Source: Isochrysis galbana
Lineage: Eukaryota > Haptophyta > Isochrysidales > Isochrysidaceae
Assembly: GCA_018136815.1 (NCBI GenBank)
Contig: CM030935.1
Span: 3,341,999-3,405,998 of the forward strand
Direction: 5' to 3'
Length of the DNA: 64,000 bases
Positions 19,122-28,974 of this stretch are shown here, in pieces. The first letter of the stretch is position 1; every line of letters begins with the position of its first letter. A program made the position numbers and the translations under genes. The notes beneath the pieces are model-generated. The model saw nothing but the letters and a program-made list of their open reading frames with translations. It did not search any database and had not been told where the DNA came from.

Positions 19122-20250
19122 CGACGGACAACGAAGCTGAGAACAACAGGATACACCGACTCACGAACACACCGGAATCATTCACCTAAACAAAGCAAAT
19201 TATCAAGCAACCGCGACCCCAAATCACCGATAACTCAAACACGTCGCGAGAGACGGAGAGAGAGAGCGAGAGAGAGAGAGACTCCACAGCGACGGCCGGA
19301 GCGTGTCTCCGTTGTAACTTCCCCACGTAGCGGAGAGTCCGAAGGGGAGCGTCATGTCGCGCGACCACGGCGATCACTTTGGATACAGATCGCAACGAGA
19401 TGTCTTCACGACCGGATAAATCTTGCCGTTGAGCGTGAACCTTCTAGACGCTTCTAACGAACAACCCTGAGTAGCAACCAAGGGGAAGAAACACCAAAGG
19501 GGCCAAGGCTTGCATGTAACTTGCATCAAGGGGAAAGATTCCCTCACCTAGGAAGCGAACCTACACCGGTCTCCAAGGGGAGATGGCAAATTAAACCTCA
19601 AATCTCTCGAGCGGATAGAGCAACCGACTCGCTCGCCAAAACCTTGACCGAGAAGAAATGTGGAAGTCAAAGCCGCAGCTTGGATTGTAACGAGATGAAC
19701 GAGATGTAACGAGATGGCCTGATGGCCCGACGACGAGATGAACGAGATGGCCTTGATGGCCCGACGAGATGAACGAGATGGCCCTGGGGCCCGACGAGAT
19801 GAACGAGATTTTCGGGTAACGGAATTGGACGAGGAGTTTCCCCACTAAGCTTGGTCGTAATGCGGTGAAACCGATTTGCAGACAAGCGGGAAACCGGGGC
19901 GGAAGGAACTGGCAAGGAAGTCGGCAGGAAGGCAGAGGAAATGTCTTGGCAAGGCGACGGAGGCAGGATTTTAACGGTAGACGGAGTGCAGAATTTTAAC
20001 GGTAGGAAGGCAGGATATTTTAACAGTAGGAAGAGGCAGGATTTTTACCGTAGAAGAAGAGCGTGGAATTTTTAATGGTAGAAGAAGAGTGTGGAATTTA
20101 ACTGTAGAAGAAGATCGGAGAGGAGAAGGAGCGGGGCTCGAACTGCAGAGCGCTCCGTCCGGACTCGAACTCGCGACCCAGAGCAAAAGGTTGGTGGAGG
20201 CGGTGGGTTGAACCACTATGCCACGCGAGAGTTTACGTAGCCATAGGGCC
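19122..20250. repeat. Leader region of the retroelement with two tandem-repeat arrays
   Basis: Upstream of Gag. 19690-19812 is an array of a unit of about 22-40 bases built on CGACGAGATGAACGAGATGG. 19965-20120 is an array of units of about 25-35 bases built on TTTTAACGGTAG.AGAAG. A GA tract lies at 19256-19282. No sequence clearly matching the possible 3' LTR was found here, so a 5' LTR is either absent or strongly diverged. Confidence 0.6.
20130..20235 (-). repeat. tRNA-like SINE head (Pol III A and B boxes)
   Basis: On the minus strand TGGCATAGTGG (about 20224-20214) matches an A box and GAGTTCGAGTCC (about 20174-20163) matches a B box, with tRNA-like spacing. A second B-box-like GCAGTTCGAGCCC follows. 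The T-arm stem does not pair well and no anticodon arm is convincing, so it is not called a functional tRNA. A tRNA-derived SINE or tRNA relic is likely. Confidence 0.4.
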
Positions 20251-20399
20251 GATGGGAAGGGCTGAGAACCGCCCTATATACTCTGGGTTTTTTTCTCTTC
20301 TTTTTCACTTTTCTTCTTCTTTCTTCCTCTGTTCTTTTTACTGTTTACTGTTTTTCTTTTACTGTTATTTCTTTTTGCCTCTGAGACATCGCGAATGCG

Positions 20400-20725
20400 A
20401 CAAGAGGAGGCTGGGGCTGGGCCCTGGCCTCCCCTGCCTCTCCCTCGCTGGCGCTCCTGAGCCTCAGGGGCCCCCACGCTGCACCTGTCTGCCTGTCGAA
20501 CAGGGGGGGAGGAGGGGTTGGAGCAATGGGCTGGCCACGCCGGGCCAGGATGGGCGAATCAGGCGAGCCTGTCAGTGGGAGAGAGGGTCAGCAGGGCAGT
20601 GGCCTCCTGGCAAGCCATCAGGCGTGCCAGGAGGATGGGTGGTTCCTCCACCATGGCGGGGGAGGAGTGGAGAGAGGGGGGGGCTCGTGCCCCCCCATGG
20701 GCGAGCTAAGTATAAACTTAGTTCA
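20400..20725 (-). repeat. Dispersed repeat family A, copy 2
   Basis: Reverse-orientation copy. It ends at the hairpin AAGTATAAACTTAGTT (about 20707-20722) and has the CTCGTGCCCCCCCATGGG, GGAGGATGGGTGGTTCCTCC, GGCAAGCCATCAGG and GGCTGGCCACG blocks of the family. Its left half (20400-20520) is shared specifically with the copy at 61895-62262. Confidence 0.8.
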
Positions 20726-21013
20726 AAGGACCTCAATAAGACGAGTGGCGAGTGGGCCTCAGTGCCACTGAGTGGACAATGGGGACGAGGGATGCGAGGC
20801 GGGCGCGGGCAGCGAAAGGCGGTGAGGGAGGTGAAGGAGGGGGCGCCATTTGTTTTCGTCTCTGGCGGTACCCCGGGACTTTTGATGTCACGTGTCACGT
20901 GTCCTTCTTTGTGCTTTGGATTTGCTTACTCTTACTCTTCACGATAGTGTATTTTGTCTCGCTTACCCACCGCAATATTTTGCTGTACTCTCGATTATGG
21001 ATTGGCACCGGCT

Positions 21014-23920
21014 TTATCTGCGTTCATCGCCATCCACGCTGCTGCCCCCACCAACGTGGGCATCCCCTAGTGCTTCGAGTTCCGTCTGTGAGATCCGTCG
21101 CAACTTGTCCGTGGCCGTGCGTAGCCGCTCATTCTCGGCCTTCAACTTTCTCAGACGGGCGCCTTGCGCTTCAACTTGAAACTTGTAGCTAGCCGCCTGA
21201 ATGTCCACGGAGGCTTGCAGAAAGGAGGCCCTTGTCCCTCGCATGGTTTGCTGTGTGATCAGTACGACAATCGCGGCGATGACGACGGGAAGTGAAAAGA
21301 TGAAATTGATTGTGCTGGCTGCGGCTTCCGAGTAGGAGAGCAGCTCGTGGTATGGCGACTGCTCCGTCATGTCATTGTAGGGCCCGACGTCAGCGATGTT
21401 CATGTACCCGTTGACGATCCACATTCCTTGATACACCATCCCAAACATAGTGAACGTGACCAAGTAGTATTGCGCAATGACACGTAGCTGCGCTGCAGAG
21501 GAAGTGCCGGCTGGTTGCTTAGCGCAAAACTTGAAAAGGAACCAACGATCGAAGGCAAAGTCGGAGAGATAGGCGAAAATCATCAAGAATGCAGCCAGTG
21601 GCATGTATGGAAGCAGCATCCAAAACAAGGCTTGGTAATAGATGCAGTGAATTGCCTGCTTCTCAACCTTGAGATAGACGGGCAGTTTCTTTCCTTTGGT
21701 GACCGTCCTTGGGAGGACAACTTTGAATAGGAACACCTGCACGCGGCGGGGTGAAGTGGCGATGGTGTTAAACGTTACAAAGTATGCCCGAAAGCGAGCG
21801 CGTCGGTTGCATGGCCTGGGTTAGCAGCAGTGGCCCTCAGGCTTGGAAACAAACCTGGTTGAGCATGGTCGCTTTGGGAATGACGAATTCAAAGCCGATT
21901 TGGATGAGGAGCGATTGAGCCAACTGGTCCTGGAGGCAGGAAAAGGACGTGTCCACCTTCACAGGTGGCAGGAGGATGTCACCCGATTCTGTGTCGAAGG
22001 CGTTGATGAAGGTGAGCAAAATGACGACAAGCGTGAGGACGCGACCGAAGAAGAAGCCAACCACCTTGTGCAGCCGCTTGTGGTAGGGGTTGTCGTATTT
22101 AGCTTGGACGACGAGCAGCGGTGTGATGGTGGGCATTATCATGTTTGAGACCGTGAGAAGAAGTGGAACTGCGGCCGGAGCCGCGAAGCTTTCCTCGCCA
22201 AAGATACCGGCCACCCCCTCTGTGATATTGGTTGATAACAACTGCACCGCGATGACTGCAGCCCAAATGAGCATTTGCAAGATAAAATGAAGAAAAAGTA
22301 CAGCAGACCGGCGAAAAAAGAGCCGCCGGGCCTGCTCCGGCGATCGACATTTCACAACGTCGCGCCACTCGGATTCCTCGCAGAAGCCAAGCAGCACACT
22401 CGCAGCGGCAGTGCGCGCATCGTTGAGGTCGAGCTCGTTTTGAACGGACATATCGACCGCCGACAAAATGTATCGAGCGAAGCCAACGCTCTTTGACGAG
22501 CCTGAACCGAGTATGGACTCATAAGAGTATCGCCGGTACGTGTAGGTACTAAGTCGAAAGGTAGCGACGATATAGAAGGCTAGGCTTGCAATCACGGCAA
22601 CCGTCTGCAAAATGGGCACGGGACGGGGCTTGGATGATATGAAGATTTTGTGGGTTGATCTCACCATTAGTGCTACCGACGGGTTTAGAACGCTAGGGCG
22701 CAGACGAAAAGGCCTGCGCCTCGTTCCACCTCCTTGGGGCAAGGAAAGGCACGTACATAGACGGTCCTCAGCACGGTGGTGAAGGAGGAGAAGTAGAAGT
22801 TTGCAATCGGCTGTGGCACGGCTTCATTGCTCCATGTGCCATTGCCCAGGGAGATGGCATGGGGAATGATAAGCAATGGCAAGTAAATCATGAGAAAGTG
22901 AAGTACAGACGCATTCACGAGCCACTCGACGAATTCAAAATATACCGAAACTCCCGACCCGAACTTCCGCTCAATAGTCCTGACCGCTCGGCGCATCGGG
23001 TTACGGCGATTCCAAGTGCGCTCAATGCGTTTCCGCGTCAGACGCCACCAACGCATGTAACGTGCTCGCAACCGTGCAAGAGAAGACATGTCGGAGTCGT
23101 CGACCTCGTCCACAAGGATGTCCTCCTCGTCCTCATCATCTCCGAGGCCGATTCCATTGATCGCCGTTGCGCGCCGTTGAGCGGCCAAGGAACGCTTCCG
23201 GGCGGCTTTCTGTGCTTCCTCATATTCTTTCCGTACCTTCTCCCGTGCCTCATCTGCGGCTTGCTTGTCAAGACGAAGTTTCGCCACCTCCTCCTCCTTT
23301 TCTTCCAGCTCATCCTCTACACCGCGCAGATCTTCGCGCGCCCGGTCCAGCTTCCTCCGTGTGAGCTCGAGCGCCTCCTTGAGCTTCCGGATCGTGTTCA
23401 AGTCCTCATCGGAGAGGCCGCCACCCTGGCCATTGCCGTTGCCCTTTCCATTGCCACCGTCGCCATCATCTGGGTCCGGAGCTGTGCCGCCAAACACAGC
23501 GTTGGCGTCGGCCGCCGGATCAAGCCCATCGGAGGCTGCAGCAGCAGGTATCTCCGCGCCAACACGCCTGCCTCGTCGCCGCCGACCACCTGTTTGTCGG
23601 CCTGTCTTGGTGGCAGCCTCATTTGCAGCAGAGCTGCCATTGGCCTGTGCTGTGCTTGCGAATGGCCCACGATTCCCATTCCCAAAGATGCCATCAGCAC
23701 CCCAGCCATTGAAGTCGCGGTCCACTTCAGCGAGAAGTGCATCTAGGTCCGCACCGTCGCTGCCCTCCGCTGCGGTGACTCCCCCTCGGATAGGCGCCAC
23801 GAAGCGGCCTTGCACCTGCCCGCGGTCGGTGCGGTCGAGCCGCACCTCCAGCGGCTGCTGAGGCGCGTCAATGCGGCCAATCTGCCGCCACCACTCATCG
23901 TCTGGTTGCACACGAGTCAT
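21014..23920 (-). CDS. TMC-like multi-pass membrane protein
   Basis: Inferred exons, complement(join(21014..21736, 21855..22604, 22757..23920)), 878 residues, all introns phase 0 and GT-AG. Start chosen at ATG 23920 (MTRVQPDDEWW), since the frame upstream is low complexity. Residues about 1-280 are cytoplasmic, with a Gly/Asn-rich run and a charged coiled coil (about 150-230). A basic stretch and KFGSGVSVYFEFVEWLVNAS precede the first membrane helix, the typical entry of transmembrane-channel-like proteins. Several further helices follow. The last exon has EKQAIHCIYYQALFWMLLPY...PLAAFL, which matches the TMC-domain pattern (IYxQxLxWxxxxxxPLLP). The tail is another coiled coil. Relatives are mechanosensory or leak channels in animals. 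In this alga the function is unknown. Confidence 0.75.
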
Positions 23921-24153
23921 CGCCGCAACGTGTACCACTGCCGGCCGCGCGGCCCGCGAGCAGGGAAAAGGGAGAAGAGAGAGGGAGGAGGACAGCGGAG
24001 GGAGAGGCTCGCCGACCAGCCGCGCAGCCTCGGTTGGCGGCGGCGGCAGTGCTGCGGTTGGGAGGCTGTTATTTTGCCGTGGGGATACAGAAAGGGAGTA
24101 CCTGGGTGGGCGGAGGCAGTCGTTACGGCGGACCATCTCCATCTCCAGTGTAA
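23921..24153 (-). promoter_or_regulatory. 5' region of the TMC-like gene
   Basis: Short upstream region of the minus-strand TMC-like gene. The coding frame is open into it but composition is low complexity (Pro/Ser/Leu), so it is taken as leader and promoter. Confidence 0.3.
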
Positions 24154-25000
24154 CTACCAATACTCTACTACTCTACTGCTGTCAGAGTTTTCTTGTTGTC
24201 CTAGTTTAATCCTAGTGCTGAGGGACCGTGCCTCATCGGCAACGGAGCCCCTACCCCGCGATGGGGGTGTGCGCGGTTGGTGCATGGCTCGTCCGGTGTA
24301 TGTGGCTAGGGATGCTAGCCAACAAGATGTCGAACACGCGATGACTACAGGCTCGTAGGCAGAGGGCCGTTCGACCGAGCCGGCAGCTGACGCGGCCGTA
24401 AAAGAGTCGTTGTTGGTTGCGGGCGGGAAAATGTCAGAGAGGTCATGGTAGGAGTAGTTGTCATTGTCTGCCATCGAGCGCTTCGAGCGAAGAGGTAGAC
24501 GGTAGACGGAGGTTCGGAGGATTGCGACGCGTGGCGTCGGAGAGTAGAGACGAGGCTAGCTAGCGAGCTAGGGGGAGAGAGAGAGAATGAGAATGAGAGC
24601 TTCTTAGGTCCAAGGTAGACACGAGGGGCTACAACGCGGGGACTCAAAAAGTTGCTGACCAACAGAGACAGACAAACTAAACCACACTTGGACGGACGAC
24701 CGAGCGTCGGCACCAAGGCAACTTAGCAGCGCACGGACATGCGACAGAGGGGACGGCACAACGAGGACAGACCTCGCTGGGGGAGCTGCGACCGAGGTAT
24801 AACAGAAGACGGACGACCGTCGTGGAACGTTTGATGTCATCAAGCGAAAGTAGGAGAAGAGACGATATACCCATCAACGAGACCTTGAGAGTTAAAATAG
24901 CTCGCCGGCTAAAAGTAAAAATCTGTCCTCGTATGGAATACGACACTCCCCGACTAAATTCGAGTCGTCTCGACGAGTTGCATGGAAGGAGAACAGAATA
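24154..25000 (-). mobile_element. Possible relic of an LTR element (leader plus start of a Gag-like ORF)
   Basis: On the minus strand, GTCGGGGAG followed by TGTCGTATTC (about 24955-24940) resembles a polypurine tract plus LTR start and is paralleled at about 10985-10965. Downstream, at 24474, an ATG opens MADNDNYSYHDLSDIFPP, which loses any clear protein character after about 45 residues. I read this as a truncated element, with low certainty. A small unknown gene is the alternative. Confidence 0.3.
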
Positions 25001-25029
25001 ACCGAAATAGAAGAAATAAGGCGTTATAC

Positions 25030-25150
25030 TGATAGACAAGGGGCGCTGCGCGCCCCCAAACTTGCAGCCCACTTGTAGAGAGGGCCCAAACTTCTGACGA
25101 GCTCGAGCATCCACCCAAACTTGCAGAAAAATTTGTAAAAGTTTTTACCC
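25030..25150 (+). repeat. Dispersed repeat family D, copy 2
   Basis: Matches 5120-5245: CTTGTAGAGAGGGCCCAAAC, TTCTGACGAGCT and CCACCCAAACTTGCAGAA, preceded by TTATACTGATAGA. Confidence 0.7.
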
Positions 25151-26106
25151 ATCCCTAGTTCTGTCCTTACGGCGATGCGGGCTCGGATCGGGTTGTGGCT
25201 CGCGGGTACCTGGGTTGGCGTGGCCCTGGGTGGTGGCTGCTGTGGCTAGGGGTAGGCCATAATATGTACATGGGGGCGATGGGGGCGGTAAAACCCACCA
25301 TTTTCATTTTCCTCGGCATTTTTTCGTGGAGGCAGGTAGGCCCCCGAGGAGTTTTTTATGGACTTGGACTTGGGGGGACGGTCAACAAATGCAAATGCAG
25401 CCCCCCCCACATTATATATACAAGTCGTTATACATCACTGTTTGACCGCCCTACCAGTGAGCCACTATCCACTACGTCTATGTCGTGCACACTGGCGTCA
25501 TACCATCGGCCATCGCCCACTGCTTGCACGACGCCGTGAGCGGGGCTTCCTCCTCATCCTCTGGCCTCTGGTCACAGCCAAAGGGCACATACATCAACAC
25601 ATCAACGCCAACGCTCACCGCTGACGATGTGGCCTTCCTGCCGCGCTTCACCTGCAGGACGTACACAGGCTCTGCGACGGCCTCAAGCGTAGCTGTGCCG
25701 CCCACAGCCACAGGGATCCACCCAAGACCCAAGCGGCAAGCGGCCCTCGGGTGTAGTCCAGGCTGCGTCTTCGAATGCTGAATGCCATACATGGGCCCCA
25801 GCCTCTCTCGCACGGGGAGAGCTCCTCGCTGGCGCCGCGCGCGCCCGCCGCTCACCCGCCGGTGGCCACCCCTTCTATGAATCCTTTCTAACCACCTTAA
25901 AAGTAACTAGTGCATGCCTTGCTAATAACATGGAATTGTACCAAAAAATAAAACTGGATCTGAAGGTCCACTTTCGACGGAACGCGACCTCGCGGCTCGT
26001 TTTTACTACTCTAGATCTATACTCTATCTGCGCGCTCTCCACTGGCCTTCCCCCCCACCCCCGCCGGGCTCTCTCGCCTCGGCCCCCGCGCACCGCCGAC
26101 GCCGCG
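25151..26106. other. Intergenic, no confident gene
   Basis: Reverse and forward open frames overlap at 25478-25855 but neither has a recognisable domain. A GACGGAACGCGAC block near 25976 is shared with about 5076. The last 150 bases form the presumed promoter of the SAP-like gene. Confidence 0.3.
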
Positions 26107-26859
26107 ATGGCTACCAGCCTGCTCGCGCTGCTCTCGCTCGGGCTGGACGTGCGGAGAGCGGGTCTGGTAGGCGCACACGGATCGCTCGTCATGCGCCGTC
26201 ACCCCCTCCTCGCCATGCTTGCCGACCTCCCCACCGAGCAGTCGTCGCTCGCCGAGATGCGCGCATTTGTGAAGGAGAGAGGTCTCGAGATCGCCACCTC
26301 CGGCAAAGGACGCACAAAGGCGGTGATCTACGCGGACATCATGGCGTCTGTCGGAGGTGCCGCGTGTCCGCCCGCCGAGGAGCCTATCGCACCTCCCCCG
26401 GTACAGCAAATCAGATCATCTACCAAGGAGACTGTCAAGGCTGAGGACAAGCCCAATGCTCAAGAGAGGACAGCGGCCGAGCAGGCCGCGCCGCCGCCTG
26501 CGCCACTGTCGCCTGTGCCATCGCCACCGCCGTCGTCTCCCGTGCCCCCTCCTCCCGCACCACCGCCTCCCGTGATGAAGAGTTCAACCAATCCATCTGC
26601 TGCCACAGTAACTGATGCAGTGCGTGGCGCTGAGCTGGATCCAGAGAAGGATGAGGAGATCAGGCGACGCTTTGTCGAGGCAGCCCTTGAGGCTGAGGAA
26701 AAAATGATTGCTGAAGCGGCTGAACGAGCGGCGCGTTTTCCGCAAGAGGAAGCAAAACTTCGAGGCCAAGTTGAAGCCGCCCAAGCTGCACAAGCGAAAG
26801 CTGCTAAAAGTCTCGAGGAGCGGCTCAAGCGGCTTGAGGGCGAGATTGGTGGACTTTGA
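26107..26859 (+). CDS. SAP-like and coiled-coil protein with N-terminal hydrophobic segment
   Basis: A single open frame of 250 residues from ATG 26107 (context GCCGCGATGG). Residues 1-25 (LLALLSLGLDVRRAGLVGAH) may be a signal or transit peptide. Residues about 40-75 (SLAEMRAFVKERGLEIATSG..RTKAVIYADIM) have the two-helix shape of a SAP or Rho-N-like nucleic-acid-binding motif. A proline-rich linker spans about 105-160. The C-terminal 85 residues are a charged Ala/Glu-rich coiled coil (EEIRRRFVEAALEAEEKMI ... LEERLKRLEGEIGGL). If the N-terminus is a presequence, an organellar DNA- or RNA-binding role is possible. That is inference, and I cannot name the gene. The frame stays open upstream to 25930, but that part lacks coding character. 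Confidence 0.6.
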   Translation: MATSLLALLSLGLDVRRAGLVGAHGSLVMRRHPLLAMLADLPTEQSSLAEMRAFVKERGLEIATSGKGRTKAVIYADIMASVGGAACPPAEEPIAPPPVQQIRSSTKETVKAEDKPNAQERTAAEQAAPPPAPLSPVPSPPPSSPVPPPPAPPPPVMKSSTNPSAATVTDAVRGAELDPEKDEEIRRRFVEAALEAEEKMIAEAAERAARFPQEEAKLRGQVEAAQAAQAKAAKSLEERLKRLEGEIGGL

Positions 26860-28550
26860 TTTGGAGCATCCATAAATCTCGTCGAAAGATTTGGTCATGA
26901 CTCGCCAGCGCTATGACTCCTGGGCTTGTTGCTGGACTCACGCTTGGTGGAGCGAAGGTGGGCTCGGAGCGTGCCTCTCTCCGCCTCTGCAATAGGTCGT
27001 CTTGGGGATGTTGCCACAGGATCCGAGGTCAACGCTCCGTTTTTCGTTAGCGCGAGAGCGCAACGGCTGCAATGTCCTTAGTTCGAGGGTAGCGCGGCGT
27101 ACAACATTTCAAATAGCATCCACGGAGATCGTCCGAACGTGGAAGTTGATGTGTAGCATGCTTGCAGGATGGGGATAATGGCTTGCGCGAGGCGAGCCGT
27201 TTGATTGACGAGCTGCTTGATTAGGCTGACGTGCGCTGAACCTACTGGGCATGTACTGCGAACGCAAAGCTCGTTTTCATCATGAGAAGTAGGTGATCGC
27301 ACATGGAAGCCGTTTGGGCTTAGGCGCAGGTGCTTGCTGAATACGCGTGCGTCAAAGTGCTCTGGGTATGTGCGGGGTGGTGGAGCATACATATTGCATA
27401 TTGGCAGTCTATGTATTAATATACTACTAGTAGTATATTAATTTTTGTTGCATGTATCATGTTTTCATAATAATCTAACTGAGAGTCAATTCCGCTACCG
27501 CCACTAGCTAAAAAAATCTTGATGGCGCGCTACTGCCACTAGCTAGCTAGGTACGTACCCGGCAAACGATAACTAAAACTAAGTTTACACTTAGTTCACA
27601 AGGGAGGGGCGCCTCGTGCCCTCCCCCTCGGGCTCCAACTCCGCTCCGGGGGGCCGTCGGAGAAACTCAGATTCCGCCTTCTAGCATGAGCTCAGCACTC
27701 AGCACTCACCACCCTGGCCCAGACCCCAAGTGGGCGCGGGCTAGGGCACATGTTCCGCATGTTGCATGTTGTATTTATTTAGTGTTGGTAGGGCGGTCAA
27801 ACAGCAAACAGCTATTTTAATTTCTAAGGGTGAAAATTGATTAAGTCAAGTTTGAGGATTCATCACGAGATTTTTGCATATGGTGACCGGATAGGTGTAA
27901 CTAGCACATATCCGGTGCAGACCCCCACGGTAGACGGTAGCCCTCACAACGATGCGTAAAGGTCGCGATTCGTCGAATGTGAGACGGAACAAAGTTGAGC
28001 CATCAAATGTCCACATGCCCGTTTACAACAATATAGATTCTGGAGCTGTCAGCGGCACGCGACCTCCAAACGTCAGTCTGCCGTTTACTCGGTGTTCTGA
28101 TTAGCAAACAAAGACGCCTCTATCTAGAGTAGTATCCTTCGCGGATTTCTGCAGATACACCGTGCATTTTCCCTGCGGCCGAGAACCACACGCTCCACCC
28201 CTGCGGTCGACGCCAGCGCAGCTAGGAATTGCTTGGCCATTTTGGCGCCTTGCGCTTCGACGGTGGTCCGCGCTTACCCATGAGCGCGTCGGCGTCGAGG
28301 GGGGGAGGGGCAGGGTAGGTACTGCTCCCGGCGTCGGGAGGCGGGGGGGGGGGGGAGGGAATCCCCTCCCCCCCACATGTATTCCAACGTCGGGGTAACA
28401 GCTTGTAATGGGCTTAAACTATTAATGGCCACTAACAAGGTATTAACACCCCTAAAACACAAGCCCTGTTAACACCCAGAGAAAAACTCAATCTGTTAAT
28501 ATACTGGCCTTGAAAATTACTATTACTAATGGATTTCCAAAAAACTTGCC
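26860..28550. other. Gene-poor region with repeats and an AT-rich palindrome
   Basis: A 104-residue reverse frame at 27078-27392 is not recognised. There is a perfect palindrome at 27415-27442, a family A hairpin (AACTAAGTTTACACTTAGTT) at about 27576-27595 followed by a GC-rich block, a family B end block at about 27710-27755, and a G-run at 28340-28355. Nothing supports a gene. Confidence 0.35.
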
Positions 28551-28554
28551 TGTT

Positions 28555-28730
28555 AATGGTCAGCCCTAGCCTTGGAGTGATGATTGCCCAACCACTGCTA
28601 AATAGAGGGCAGGGGCTGAGGTTGATTGTACGGGCCCGCCCCGGGGTGTGTGGGGTGTCCGCGATGGAGCGTGAGTGGGGCGCGAGCGGTTCCCATTGAC
28701 CCCTACTCATAAAAGTAGGTTGTTTTAACT
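28555..28730 (-). repeat. Dispersed repeat family B, copy 2
   Basis: Reverse complement of the 4085-4250 element: GGGCAGGGGCTGAGGTTGAT, TGTACGGGCCCGCCC, GTCCGCGATGGAG, CCCATTGACCCCTACT. Confidence 0.7.
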
Positions 28731-28974
28731 TCGGGTTTAGGTAGTTCTCGGGCACCCCTCAAGGACATCTAGCGCTAGATAGACGAGTTTGCTACCATGA
28801 TCATTAGTATTATTAGAGGATTAGGCTAACGTAACTTAATACTTTAATACAAATGTCGAGCTTGAGCTGAATCTGGCCCTAGCTAGAGTCGTCATGCACG
28901 AAATGAGGGATGCCTCGTACACTTCACGTTCATCTTCATCTACGTTCATCAGTGTGGAAGACGTGGTTATTCAA

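Noticed and set aside
19690..20120. CRISPR-like array
   Set aside because: Units are contiguous and variable with no spacers; the genome is eukaryotic.
19122..20250. 5' LTR matching the 10.6-10.98 kb segment
   Set aside because: Side-by-side reading showed no extended match; only short coincidences.
25478..25855. Overlapping forward and reverse frames of about 100-125 residues
   Set aside because: Neither has a recognisable domain, splice-consistent extension or conserved motif.
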